A DNA stretch of 64,000 bases from the NCBI GenBank assembly GCA_052035915.1, contig JBPOHE010000033.1:10722-74721 (forward strand). Direction: 5' to 3'. This stretch comes from JBPOHE01 sp052035915 (GTDB taxonomy: Bacteria; Pseudomonadota; Gammaproteobacteria; Chromatiales; Chromatiaceae). This document shows, one piece after another, positions 9,320 through 18,176 of the stretch. Position 1 is the stretch's first letter. The number at the start of each line of letters is the position of its first letter. A program made the position numbers and the translations under genes. The notes beneath the pieces were generated by a model. That model did not search any database. It was not told where the DNA came from and saw nothing but the letters and a program-made list of their open reading frames with translations.

Positions 9320-9811
9320 CTATTCGGACAGGTCAAGATTCAGATCCAGTTCCTTGTCCTTTTTCCGCAGTCGACGTACCAGGATGCGCAGCAGGTTGTG
9401 ATACAGGATCTTTCCCAGGCGATCCTGGGAGGCGGCGATCAGGGCTTGGAAGGCGTGGCGCGTGATGACAAGTATCTCGGCCGCTTCGCTGACGATGACC
9501 GAGGCCGAAGCGGGTTGCGCGTCGATCAGGGAATACTCGCCAAAACAGTCCCCCGGTCTCAGGGTGTTGAGGTGGATGTCGCTGAATCTGTTGTCGTTGC
9601 GACCCCGGTTCGCCTTCAGCAGGCTGACGTCCAATTGGCCGCTCAACAGGATATGCAAGGCGTCACCGATCTGTCCCTCAGCGATGAGGGTCGTGCCCGA
9701 AGGCCGGTTGATCACCTGAGAGTGGGCGATCAGCGCCTCGAGATCGTCCGTCTCCAAGCCTTGAGTGATCGGCGCCGTTGTCAGAATGGCCAAGATGTCT
9801 TGATGTCGCAT
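9320..9811 (-). CDS. Stand-alone cyclic-nucleotide-binding-fold protein
   Basis: A 163-residue protein consisting of one cNMP-binding beta-barrel with its C-terminal helix and no DNA-binding domain or membrane segment. The phosphate-binding cassette region reads FGEYSLIDAQPASASV. The FGE motif is kept, but the Arg that normally contacts the cyclic phosphate is replaced by Ala (PASAS where PRSAT is usual). It may therefore bind another ligand or serve as a protein-interaction module. It lies alone, convergent with the CHAD gene and 113 bp downstream of the sirtuin gene. Confidence 0.8.
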   Translation of the reverse strand: MRHQDILAILTTAPITQGLETDDLEALIAHSQVINRPSGTTLIAEGQIGDALHILLSGQLDVSLLKANRGRNDNRFSDIHLNTLRPGDCFGEYSLIDAQPASASVIVSEAAEILVITRHAFQALIAASQDRLGKILYHNLLRILVRRLRKKDKELDLNLDLSE

Positions 9812-9924
9812 GCTGTGTGACTCCCGGGCTGGCAGAAATCTTCGAGGCGTCCATTATGGAAGCAATCCGCCAGATCCTGAAGCGGTGGCGCATGGCTTGG
9901 CGGTCGGCTTCGGCAGGCGCTGTC

Positions 9925-10683
9925 TCAAGCTGAAGGAATCAGCAGCCGGGGCAGGATCTGGGCGGCGGTACCCCGCAGGCTGAGGTCGGCACGGTCGCTG
10001 AGGGGCGTGGGATCGGGATTGATCTCCACTATCTTGGCCCCATGGCGTCGGGCGATGTCCGGCAGGGCTGCGGCCGGATAGACCAGGCCCGAGGTCCCCA
10101 CCACCAGCATGAGGTCGCCCTGTTCGGCGGCGCTCCAGGCCATCTCCAGGGCCGTACGGGGCAGATCCTCACCGAACCAGACCACCCCCGGACGCAACAT
10201 CCCGCCACAAGGGCAACGGGGTGGGAGTTGGGGTAACGGGGTCTCCAGGTTCAGGCTTTCCGTGCCGCAGGCGGTGCAGCGAAGTTTCCAGATGTTGCCG
10301 TGCAGCTCGATCACCCGTTGCGACCCGGCCCTTTGGTGCAGCCCGTCGACATTCTGGGTGATGAGATGGAAGTGACCCTGGCGTTGTTCCATCTCCACCA
10401 GGGCCAGATGACCGGCATTGGGCGTCGCCTGGGCGATGAGCCCTCGGCGCCAGTCGTACCATTCCCACACCAGCTTGGGATTGTGTCGAAAGGCTTCTGG
10501 GGTCGCCAGATCTTCCGCTCGAAAGCGACGCCAGAGACCGCCGGGGCCGCGAAAGGTGGGGATGCCGCTCTCGGCGGAGATACCAGCGCCGGTGGTGACG
10601 AGGAGTCGGGGTGCCGCGGCGAGCCAGGCACGCACCTGATCCATGGCGGCGGGATCGGGTTCGGAGTGGATAGGGGCGGTCAT
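9925..10683 (-). CDS. Sir2-family NAD-dependent protein deacylase
   Basis: A 252-residue sirtuin that transfers acyl groups from lysine to NAD. Visible motifs: GAGISAESGIPTFRG for NAD binding, ITQNVDGLHQRAG, the catalytic His in ELHGN, and a zinc finger of CxxC and CxC (CTACG, CPCGG). The segment WYDWRRG has Tyr and Arg spaced as in SIRT5/CobB, which suggests activity on succinyl- or malonyl-lysine as well as acetyl-lysine. The start codon overlaps the stop of the upstream MarR gene by 4 bp (ATGA), so the two are translationally coupled. Confidence 0.93.
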   Translation of the reverse strand: MTAPIHSEPDPAAMDQVRAWLAAAPRLLVTTGAGISAESGIPTFRGPGGLWRRFRAEDLATPEAFRHNPKLVWEWYDWRRGLIAQATPNAGHLALVEMEQRQGHFHLITQNVDGLHQRAGSQRVIELHGNIWKLRCTACGTESLNLETPLPQLPPRCPCGGMLRPGVVWFGEDLPRTALEMAWSAAEQGDLMLVVGTSGLVYPAAALPDIARRHGAKIVEINPDPTPLSDRADLSLRGTAAQILPRLLIPSA

Positions 10684-11228
10684 TGGCTGGGTTCCGGGGT
10701 CTGGCCCTCAAAGGGCGCCAGGAGCTGGGTCAGGAGTTGGTCGAGTCGCTCCCGCTCGGCGTTGGTCAAGGGGGCGAGGAAGCGGTGTTGGTGGTCGAGC
10801 GTGACCCGAGCGGCCCGCTCGACCAGATCCCGTCCGTGAGTCGTCAAGCGCACGAACTGACGGCGCTTGTCGGTCGGACAGGTCTCGCGCTCGATGAAAC
10901 CAAGCTGTTCCAAGCGCCGCAACACCTTGGTGAGCCCGCCCGAGCTGAGAAAGAGGGTGCGGTAGAGCACCGTCGGACTGAGCTGGAAGGGTGGTGGCTG
11001 GCCGCGCAAGGTGGCCAGCAAATCGAAATCCCCGGGCTGCAGGCCAAGGGGGCGGAGCACGGCGACGAGATCCGCATAGAGATACTCCTGGGCGCGGTAC
11101 AGACGTAGCACGGCGGGCGAGATCTCCCGGCCCAGTTCCGGCCAGTTTTGCGCCAGTCCGCCCAGCAACTCCGTCACCTTGATTTTGTCTACATCCACAA
11201 CGGCCAATCCCCCGTAGGTTCCAGGCAT
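10680..11228 (-). CDS. MarR-family transcriptional regulator
   Basis: A 182-residue winged-helix regulator. The helix-turn-helix and wing are visible in SSGGLTKVLRRLEQLGFIERE followed by DKRRQFVRLTTHGRDLV. It is transcribed away from an RND efflux pair and sits over a palindrome of the MarR operator type, so it most likely represses both itself and the pump. It is followed, with a 4-bp overlap, by the sirtuin gene. The upstream ATG gives an N-terminal tail of about 15 residues; a later start at the internal KIKVTEL region cannot be excluded. Confidence 0.93.
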   Translation of the reverse strand: MPGTYGGLAVVDVDKIKVTELLGGLAQNWPELGREISPAVLRLYRAQEYLYADLVAVLRPLGLQPGDFDLLATLRGQPPPFQLSPTVLYRTLFLSSGGLTKVLRRLEQLGFIERETCPTDKRRQFVRLTTHGRDLVERAARVTLDHQHRFLAPLTNAERERLDQLLTQLLAPFEGQTPEPSQ

Positions 11229-11232
11229 GAAA

Positions 11233-11250
11233 TATCTTGCTGGAAAGATA
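11233..11250. promoter_or_regulatory. Probable MarR operator
   Basis: Perfect inverted repeat TATCTT-N6-AAGATA placed just upstream of marR (start 11228) and 57 bp before the efflux gene. Size and sequence resemble operators of MarR-family repressors. Its position between the divergent genes suggests dual control. Confidence 0.7.
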
Positions 11251-11306
11251 CTTCAAGGCTAGTCTGTCGAATAGTGCGGCGGACTCTCGATGGATAACGA
11301 TCACTT

Positions 11307-12416
11307 ATGTTCAAGCGAATGTTTTTCATGCTGTTGGTGGTGGGGTTGTTGTTCGGCGCCATCGCCTATTGGAAACAACAGCAGATGCAGGCCAACGCCG
11401 CCCGCATGAGTCAACCGCCGCCACCCGCCACGGTGGCGACCACCGAGGTTCAGGTGGAGACCTGGCAGCCGCGCTTGGCGACCGTCGGCAGCCTGATGGC
11501 GGTCCAGGGCATCTCCGTCACCACCGAGGTGGCGGGCACGGTGCGGGAGATCCTGTTTCAATCCGGCCATGCCACCCAGGAGGGAGAGGTACTGGTCAAG
11601 TTGGACGACAGTGTCGATCAGGCGGAACTCAAAGGCTTGCTGGCGACCCGGGAGCTGGCCGCCCTCAAGTATCATCGTCTGTCCCGCCTGCTGAGCGACA
11701 AGTCCATCTCCCAGGCCGATGTGGACGAGGCCAAGGCCCAGCTCGAAAGCACCGAGGCCCAGGTGGCGTCGAAAAGGGCGGTCATCGCCAAGAAAACCAT
11801 CCGTTCTCCTTTCAGCGGGCTGCTCGGCATCCGTCAAGCGGATATCGGCGAGTATCTGGCCCCAGGCGCCAAGATCGTGCCCCTGGAGTCCCTCAACCCC
11901 ATCCATGTGGATTTCTCCCTCCCCGAGCGCCAATTTTCCAGCTTGAAACTCAATCAGGCGATGCTGGTCAGGGTCGCTGCCTATCCCGGGCGGGAGTTCC
12001 AGGGCAAGATCAGCGCCATCAATCCAGGGATAGACATCGCCACCCGCAACCTCCAGCTCCGCGCCACCCTGGACAATCCAGAGCGCCTGTTGCGTCCGGG
12101 CATGTTCGCCGATGTGGAGGTTCTCCTGCCCGCCCAGGACAAGGTGTTGACCATCCCGCGCTTGGCGATCACCTACAACCCTTATGGCGATTCGGTGTTC
12201 GTCATCGAGGAGAAAGACGGCAAGACCCTCGCCCAACGCCGCCAGATCAGCACCGGCGGGGTACAGAAGGGGAGGGTGGAAGTGCTCAAGGGCCTGGAAG
12301 CCGGGACCCGGGTGGTCTTGGCCGGGCAGGTGAAGCTGCGCAATGGCCAGGCGGTGCGCATCGACAATTCCGTGGTGCCCCAGGAGGGGGCGGTGCTCGG
12401 CGCGGCCGGCAAATAG
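11307..12416 (+). CDS. RND efflux periplasmic adaptor (membrane fusion protein)
   Basis: A 369-residue adaptor linking an inner-membrane RND pump to an outer-membrane channel. The N-terminus MFKRMFFMLLVVGLLFGAIA is a membrane anchor or uncleaved signal. It is followed by the biotinyl-lipoyl-like half (TTEVAGTVREILFQSG), a helical hairpin around residues 95-155, the second lipoyl half (KTIRSPFSGLLGI), and the beta-barrel and membrane-proximal domains (ATRNLQLRATLDNPERLLRPGMF). It resembles adaptors of the MexH/VexC type. The permease gene follows after a 69-bp gap that contains a REP-like element. No outer-membrane channel gene is nearby, so a TolC-type protein elsewhere must complete the pump. 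Confidence 0.93.
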   Translation: MFKRMFFMLLVVGLLFGAIAYWKQQQMQANAARMSQPPPPATVATTEVQVETWQPRLATVGSLMAVQGISVTTEVAGTVREILFQSGHATQEGEVLVKLDDSVDQAELKGLLATRELAALKYHRLSRLLSDKSISQADVDEAKAQLESTEAQVASKRAVIAKKTIRSPFSGLLGIRQADIGEYLAPGAKIVPLESLNPIHVDFSLPERQFSSLKLNQAMLVRVAAYPGREFQGKISAINPGIDIATRNLQLRATLDNPERLLRPGMFADVEVLLPAQDKVLTIPRLAITYNPYGDSVFVIEEKDGKTLAQRRQISTGGVQKGRVEVLKGLEAGTRVVLAGQVKLRNGQAVRIDNSVVPQEGAVLGAAGK

Positions 12417-12418
12417 CC

Positions 12419-12466
12419 GTAGGGTGCGCATGGCGCACCATGATCGGCGGGCGATGCTCACCCTAC
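12419..12466. repeat. REP-like palindromic element between the efflux genes
   Basis: GTAGGGTG (12419-12426) pairs with CACCCTAC (12459-12466), and inside it GGTGCGC-ATG-GCGCACC forms a hairpin. The GTAGGGTGCGC type is a common REP motif in proteobacteria. It fills most of the gap between the adaptor and permease genes and could lower permease expression or protect the upstream mRNA. Confidence 0.75.
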
Positions 12467-12485
12467 CAAACTACCGAGAAATGGA

Positions 12486-15400
12486 ATGAAGTTCACCGAT
12501 CTTTTCATCAAGCGTCCGGTCCTGGCCAGCGTGGTCAGCCTCTTGATCCTGGTGGTGGGCTTGCGGGCCATCTTCAGTCTCGAGGTGCGCCAGTACCCGG
12601 AGACCAAGGACACGGTGGTGACCATCACCACCAACTATCCGGGCGCCAGCAGCGCCATGGTCAAGAGCTTCATCACCACCCCCGTCCAACAGTCCGTGGC
12701 CGAGGCCGACGGCATCGACTATCTCTTTTCCACCTCGGTGCAGGGCAAATCCACCATCGAGGCGCGGATGCGGCTCAACTATGACCCCAAGGCGGCGGTG
12801 GCGGAGATCCAGGCCAAGGTGGCGAGCCAACGCCGGGTGCTGCCGGCGGAGGCGGAAGATCCCATCATCGACTCCCGCACCGGCGATCCCACCGCGCTCA
12901 TGTACATGGCCTATTACAGCGAGGCCATGAGCCTGTCCCAGATCACCGACTATCTGCTGCGGGTCGTCCAGCCCCAGCTCCAGGCCATCCCCGGCGTCGC
13001 CAAGGCCCAGCTCATCGGCAACAAGACCTTCGCCATGCGGGTCTGGCTGGATCCCAAACGCCTCTCGGCGCTGGGGGTCAGCGCCAACGACGTACAGGCG
13101 GTGTTGCTGCGCAACAACTACCTCTCCGGGGCCGGCAAGACCAAAGGGGAGTATGTCACCATGGATCTGGCGGCGAATACGGATCTGAGCCGGGTGGAAG
13201 ACTTTCGCAACATGGTCGTGGCCAGCCGCAACGGCATCATGGTGCGGCTGCGGGATATCGCCGAGGTCGAGCTGGGGGCCGAGGACTATGACACCCTGAC
13301 CATGTACAAGGGCATCCCTTCCATCTTCGTCGGCATTGAACCGGCGCCGGGTGAAAATCCGCTCGAGGTCGCCAAGCGGGTACATGAAGTGATGCCGGAC
13401 ATCGAGAGCCAGCTCCCCGCCGGGCTCAAGGTGAGAATCCCTTATGACGCCAGCCTCTTCATCAGCGACTCGATCGCCGAGGTGTTCCGAACCCTGATCG
13501 AGGCGGTGCTCATCGTGTTGGCGGTCATCTTCCTCTCCCTCGGTTCCATGCGCGCGGCCCTCGTGCCCGCGGTGGCGGTGCCGCTGTCCCTCATCGGCGG
13601 CGCGGCGCTCATGTTGTGGCTGGGGTTCTCCATCAACCTGCTTACCCTGCTCGCCATGGTGCTTTCCATCGGGCTGGTGGTGGATGACGCCATCGTGGTG
13701 GTGGAGAACGTCCACCGTCACATCGAGGAAGGGGTGCCCAGGACCCAGGCGGCGCTCCATGGCGCACGGGAGCTGGCGTTGCCCATCATCGCCATGACCA
13801 CCACCCTGGTGGCGGTCTATGCCCCGATCGGCTTCATGGGTGGGCTGATCGGCACCCTCTTCACCGAGTTCGCCTTCTCCCTGGCGGCGGCGGTGCTTAT
13901 CTCCGGGGTGGTGGCCCTCACCCTGTCGCCCATGATGAGCGGCAAGGTATTGAAGGACTCCAGCCAACCCGGACGCTTCGAGGCCCTGGTGGAGCGCTTC
14001 TTCCGCTGGCTGGCCAACGCCTATCGCCGCAGCCTGCACGGGATGCTGGAGCATGTCTCGGTGGTGCTGGTGTTCGGGCTGCTGGTGCTGGTCAGCATCT
14101 ATTTCATGTTCGTCACCACCAAGAAGGAACTGGCCCCCACCGAGGACCAGAGCATGCTTTTCTTCCGCGCCGTGGCGCCCCAGACCGCCACCGCCGACTA
14201 CAACGAGATCTATGCCAAACAGGTGCTGAAACTCTTCGAGACCGTTCCCGAATACAGGGAAAGCTTCCTGGTGGTGGGTTTTCAGGGCGATCCCAGCATC
14301 ACCTTCGGCGGTTTCCGCATGCCGCCGGTCAGCGAGCGCAAGCGCTCGCAGATGCAGGTCCAACCCGAGGTGCAGACCAAATTGCAGCAGGTCGCCGGTT
14401 TTGATCTCGCCATCTTTCCGCGACCCAGCCTGCCGGGCAGCGGGCGGGGTCTGCCGATGCAATTCGTCATCATCTCGGATGCGGATTACAAGGAGATGGA
14501 CCAGGTGACGGGCAGTCTCATCGGTCGCGCCATGGGGAGCGGCAAGTTCATGTTCCTGCGCAAGGCCATCGACTTCACCCGCCCCAAGACCACGGTGATG
14601 ATCGACCGCGACCGCGCCTGGGCCCTCGACATCAGCATGCGCGACATCGGCACCAGCCTGGCGACCCTGCTGGGGGACGGCTATGTCAACCGCTTCAACC
14701 TGGCCGAGCGCAGCTACAAGGTGATGCCCCAGGTGGCGCGGGAGTTTCGCAACGATTACCTGATGCTGGACAACTACTATGTCCGCTCCGGTAGCGGTGA
14801 ACTGGTGCCGCTCAGCGCCCTGGTGCATTTCGAGACCAGCGTCGAGCCGAGCGCCCGTACTCAGTTCCAGCAGCTCAATACCATCGTCGTCGAGGGCCTG
14901 ATGACGCCCGGGGTGCCCCTGGGCGAGGCCATGTCGACCCTCGAAACCCTGGCCAAGGAGGTCTTTCCCAGCAACTTCCACTGGGATTACACCGGCGAGT
15001 CGCGCCAGTACGCTCAACAGGGCAGCGCCCTGGTGCTGACCTTCTTCATGTCGCTGTTGGTGATCTATCTGGTGCTGGCGGCCCAGTTCGAGAGCTGGCG
15101 CGATCCGCTGATCATTCTGGTGTCGGTGCCCATGTCCATCGCCGGCGCCCTGGCCTTTCTCACCCTCGGCTTCGCCAGCATCAACATCTACACCCAGGTG
15201 GGTCTGATCACCCTCATCGGGCTGATCGCCAAGAACGGCATCCTCATCGTCGAGTTCGCCAACCAGCTCCAGTTGCGGGAGGGGCTGAGCAAGCGCGAGG
15301 CGGTCGAGCGGGCCGGGGCCATCCGCCTGCGCCCCATCCTCATGACCACCGTCTCCATGGTGGTCGCCATGGTCCCCCTGCTCACCGCGAGCGGACCCGG

Positions 15401-15599
15401 GGCCATGAGCCGCTTCGACATCGGTTTGGTCATCGCCACCGGGCTCGGAATAGGCACCCTGTTCACCCTCTATGTGGTGCCGGCGGTCTATGTGCTGCTG
15501 GCCCGGACCCATGGGGGGATCCCCCTGGAAGAGGTCGACCACCAGCCGATTCCCGAGACCCAGCCCCTCGTTCCGGTGATGGAGGGGGAAGCCGTTTAG
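12486..15599 (+). CDS. RND multidrug efflux permease (HAE1/AcrB type)
   Basis: A 1037-residue proton-driven inner-membrane pump. It starts MKFTDLFIKRPVLASVVSLL, the usual first transmembrane helix, with two large periplasmic loops and twelve predicted membrane segments. The proton relay is visible as the paired acidic residues in LVVDDAIVVVENVHRH (TM4), and the second half carries GLIAKNGILIVEFAN. Length and motifs are typical of MexI/MexW-like pumps for organic compounds. It forms an operon with the adaptor upstream, probably repressed by the divergent MarR protein. The stop is 64 bp before the IS element's left end. Confidence 0.95.
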   Translation: MKFTDLFIKRPVLASVVSLLILVVGLRAIFSLEVRQYPETKDTVVTITTNYPGASSAMVKSFITTPVQQSVAEADGIDYLFSTSVQGKSTIEARMRLNYDPKAAVAEIQAKVASQRRVLPAEAEDPIIDSRTGDPTALMYMAYYSEAMSLSQITDYLLRVVQPQLQAIPGVAKAQLIGNKTFAMRVWLDPKRLSALGVSANDVQAVLLRNNYLSGAGKTKGEYVTMDLAANTDLSRVEDFRNMVVASRNGIMVRLRDIAEVELGAEDYDTLTMYKGIPSIFVGIEPAPGENPLEVAKRVHEVMPDIESQLPAGLKVRIPYDASLFISDSIAEVFRTLIEAVLIVLAVIFLSLGSMRAALVPAVAVPLSLIGGAALMLWLGFSINLLTLLAMVLSIGLVVDDAIVVVENVHRHIEEGVPRTQAALHGARELALPIIAMTTTLVAVYAPIGFMGGLIGTLFTEFAFSLAAAVLISGVVALTLSPMMSGKVLKDSSQPGRFEALVERFFRWLANAYRRSLHGMLEHVSVVLVFGLLVLVSIYFMFVTTKKELAPTEDQSMLFFRAVAPQTATADYNEIYAKQVLKLFETVPEYRESFLVVGFQGDPSITFGGFRMPPVSERKRSQMQVQPEVQTKLQQVAGFDLAIFPRPSLPGSGRGLPMQFVIISDADYKEMDQVTGSLIGRAMGSGKFMFLRKAIDFTRPKTTVMIDRDRAWALDISMRDIGTSLATLLGDGYVNRFNLAERSYKVMPQVAREFRNDYLMLDNYYVRSGSGELVPLSALVHFETSVEPSARTQFQQLNTIVVEGLMTPGVPLGEAMSTLETLAKEVFPSNFHWDYTGESRQYAQQGSALVLTFFMSLLVIYLVLAAQFESWRDPLIILVSVPMSIAGALAFLTLGFASINIYTQVGLITLIGLIAKNGILIVEFANQLQLREGLSKREAVERAGAIRLRPILMTTVSMVVAMVPLLTASGPGAMSRFDIGLVIATGLGIGTLFTLYVVPAVYVLLARTHGGIPLEEVDHQPIPETQPLVPVMEGEAV

Positions 15600-15663
15600 G
15601 CGAACAAGTATTGTGGAAGGCGATGGACGGCTAGGCCGCGTCATGGAAACCCAAATTGTAGGA

Positions 15664-16727
15664 GGCTCAATGTGGATTCCGGACAGTTCGCCTTATTACG
15701 CCACTAGCAGTTCCAAGAGGGGTTTGAGCAACCCTTTACCACGGATGCGGGCGTTATGCACGAACTGAAAGAAGCCCAGGTACAGCGGCAGTTTTTCTTG
15801 CGAGATCCCCCGATGGGGTCGCAACCAGGAACGCAGCCGTGACCAGAAACCCTCGGCGGTGTTGACATGAATTTCATGGAGGCCATCGCCGTCTTCGTCG
15901 CGGGCGTATTCGCCCCGGCTGTGGCACACGGTGTGATGGTCAAAGCCCCATTCCGGTAACCGGTTATAGATATCGTATTCATCGGTATGCACCCGGGTTC
16001 CCGTGGCGATGAACCGCTCGATGAGCGGGCGGATCGTCGCTTGCTGGACATTTTCCAACATCCGAACCACCACCGCACCGCCCCGCTGGATCATCCCGAA
16101 GATCGGGGGCTTTTCCTTCTCCAGAGTCCCTCGTCCCCGCGCGCCCTTCAGCCGGCGCCGACGTCCTCGCCGGCCTTTTTTTCACCGCGTCCGGATGCCC
16201 CTTGTGACCAGCCACCACGTACACCTCGTCGCATTCCACCTCCCCCAACAGGACCGGTTCGGGTTGGCGGGCAACGATCCCTTCCCGGAGCTGTTCTGTC
16301 ATCCGCTGTACATCGTTCGAATTCAAGCCCAGTTCGTGGGCAATCTGGGCGTTAGACAGATTCAACCCCATGAAATACAGACACAAGATCCACACCCGGA
16401 GCGGTTGATGATGCCCCGCCAACACCGTACCCGTGAGATCGTCAAAGTGGCGATGGCAACCTTCACAACGATATTTCTGCCGCGCCGGTTGGGTGGTATC
16501 CCGTCCCTGCTTGGTGATCGTCGCCACGCCACAGTGCGGGCAACGGACCCCTTCGGGCCAGCGCAACTGACGGACGGTTTCGTAGCACTTGGCATCGTCC
16601 AACAGGGTCTCAAGGTTGATCATCGTCGGGCCGCCCTTCGATCGTATCGGTTTGGAATCTGTTCAGTGTAGCTCCTTACCTCGGTCAGAGCGCCCCAGTT
16701 TCACCTGTCCGGAATCCATATTGAGCC
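15664..16727 (-). mobile_element. IS1595-family insertion sequence, 1064 bp, with 8-bp target duplication
   Basis: Terminal inverted repeats of 23 bp with one mismatch bound the element: left 15664-15686 (starting GGCTCAATGTGG) and right 16705-16727 (complement starting GGCTCAATATGG). The flanking octamer TTGTAGGA is present at 15656-15663 and again at 16728-16735, an 8-bp duplication as expected for IS1595. A single transposase region on the minus strand fills it. Intact ends and a perfect duplication suggest a recent insertion. Confidence 0.93.
15696..16623 (-). pseudogene. IS1595-type (ISXO2-like) transposase, frameshifted at an A7 tract
   Basis: The N-terminal part (from 16623) has a zinc ribbon (CPHCG and CEGCH), a helical region and the first catalytic Asp in VECDEVYVVAGHKG. 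The C-terminal part (to 15696) has HTDEYDIYNRL with the second Asp and NTAEGFWSRLRSWLRPHRG near the end. The two parts lie in different frames, joining at seven A residues (T7 at 16176-16182 on the + strand). Removing one A restores a continuous protein of about 309 residues. A -1 shift reaches a stop after about nine codons, so ordinary -1 programmed frameshifting does not explain it. Either the copy is dead, a base-call error is present, or polymerase slippage on A7 yields some active enzyme. Confidence 0.85.
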
Positions 16728-17025
16728 TTGTAGGAATATTCCTACATAAAATGAGCGGATTTCCTACAGATTTCCCATTAGGTTCTGAGGTAATATCGCC
16801 TTGTCTAGGTAGACTATGGAGACGGCTAAACGAGAATAAAGCTTGAATTGATGCGCGTGAAATATGCGTGATTTCGGGTGCTGAGAGAGAAATTCTTGCG
16901 CCATCACTGGATATCACGCCGCCTGAAGAAAGTTCGATGATGGAATCCACTACCAAGCCAGAAAGCTGTATGACTAAGTCAAGCAAGAACACTTTGTATC
17001 GTGGAGCATAGTGTATATCCCTCAA
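16663..17025 (-). pseudogene. Possible gene remnant cut by the IS element
   Basis: An AT-rich frame of about 100 codons, opening with TTG at 17025, runs into the right end of the IS, and its last 20 or so codons are IS sequence. The translation (PRYKVFLLDLVIQLSG and onward) looks protein-like but matches nothing I recognise and has no ATG or clear ribosome binding site. It may be the surviving part of a gene interrupted by the insertion, or chance. Confidence 0.25.
16729..16768. promoter_or_regulatory. Perfect 18-bp palindrome with an extra half-site beside the IS
   Basis: TGTAGGAAT-ATTCCTACA at 16729-16746 is a perfect palindrome, and the half-site TTCCTACA recurs at 16761-16768, 22 bp on (two helical turns). 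A smaller dyad, GTCTA-GG-TAGAC, follows near 16803. Such spacing suggests an operator. The IS target octamer is the left half of the palindrome, so insertion may have used or disrupted a protein-binding site. Confidence 0.5.
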
Positions 17026-17182
17026 TCTATTCCAGATCGGGCCTCGCTGTTTAATGTTTGAGGGACGTTTCTCATTTTTTCGATTTGTTAATCACTGGGA
17101 ATACATCTGCCCTGCCTGTCTCACAGTATTTGTTGCTAGTAATGCAAATCTACATAATCATAAAACTCAAGAGGAAAGACTT

Positions 17183-18028
17183 ATGGCTATCAAGATAATC
17201 CATATCTCAGACACGCATATTGGTTCCGTTGAGTCTGCCTATGAGGGCAAGGATTGTGAACAAGTGTTCCGAGAGACCGTAAAGAAAATAATTGATTTCA
17301 AGAACAAGGATCAACTTGATCCCAGTCAAATAGGGATGAAGTATGTGGTTGTACATACCGGGGATATTGTTGATAACGCAAATGATGATAAGTACCCTGT
17401 TGCTCAAGAGATTCTGCAAGGGTTAGTCGATGAGGGCTTTGAGCTGTTTATTGTGAATGGAAATCATGACCTTGGAAGTGGAACAAAAGGTGATTATGAG
17501 TTTGTTCGGAAATTCTGGAATGCTTTTATGGTAAGGTTTGTTAAAGTGAAGGATTCAATACCCACATTTCCAGTTCTAAAATTAGTTGATAATGTGGCAT
17601 TTGTTGGACTGAACTCTATGGAGGGTGAATTTCATGACAATGGAGGATCTACTTTAGCAGACGGAAGCCTGGGAGATCTCCAAAGAGATAGACTAGAAGA
17701 AATGTTGTCCGATCTTCAGGTGAGGAAAAATCAGGGAGAGATAGATCATATCGTTGTTTGCTTGCATCATCATCCTTTTGAAACATGGCTTAACTTTGGG
17801 CATGCCCTTAATGATAGATCGAAACTCGAGAAAATACTAGAAAAGTATGATGTAAGGGTTTTGCTGTTTGGCCATAAACATGAGGGTTACAAGAGTGGTA
17901 ATTACAAAAAATGGAATATTCCATATTGCTATGACGGCAGTTCAACCACGGGGAAAAGGGAGCCGTATGCCACGCCTCCCCGAGTGATTGATCTTTCGGT
18001 AATCTTTTCCGCCAGCAAGATTATCTGA
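17183..18028 (+). CDS. Calcineurin-like metallophosphoesterase
   Basis: A 281-residue phosphoesterase. The five metal-binding blocks are visible: ISDTHIG near the N-terminus, HTGDIVDN, VNGNHDLG, LHHHPF and FGHKHEG. Together they form a two-metal site that cleaves phosphomonoesters or phosphodiesters. The ATG at 17183 follows AGAGGAAAG; the frame is open from 17054 but that part lacks a start signal. No signal peptide is seen, so it is probably cytoplasmic. The gene is clearly AT-richer than the rest of the window, as are its neighbours. It is the first of three collinear accessory genes bounded by an IS and an integrase remnant. The substrate is unknown. Confidence 0.88.
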   Translation: MAIKIIHISDTHIGSVESAYEGKDCEQVFRETVKKIIDFKNKDQLDPSQIGMKYVVVHTGDIVDNANDDKYPVAQEILQGLVDEGFELFIVNGNHDLGSGTKGDYEFVRKFWNAFMVRFVKVKDSIPTFPVLKLVDNVAFVGLNSMEGEFHDNGGSTLADGSLGDLQRDRLEEMLSDLQVRKNQGEIDHIVVCLHHHPFETWLNFGHALNDRSKLEKILEKYDVRVLLFGHKHEGYKSGNYKKWNIPYCYDGSSTTGKREPYATPPRVIDLSVIFSASKII

Positions 18029-18176
18029 GCACTTCAGCCTTCTGATGACGCAATCAGATCAGAGAAACAGACAGTTCCAGCTACTGATTTGATATGCGAA
18101 CATACGCTTATGGTCTTCCGCTAGACGTGGTTGCTAGAAGTAACCCTGAGGAATGAGGAAGTAGGAGATCGGAATC

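Noticed and set aside
12471..15644. 1057-codon open frame opposite the RND permease
   Set aside because: It is antisense to an unmistakable permease, is rich in His, Gly and Asp from reversed GC-rich codons, and has no recognisable motif.
16160..16190. Programmed -1 frameshift in the transposase
   Set aside because: The -1 frame meets a TGA after about nine codons; only a +1 or -2 shift joins the conserved halves.
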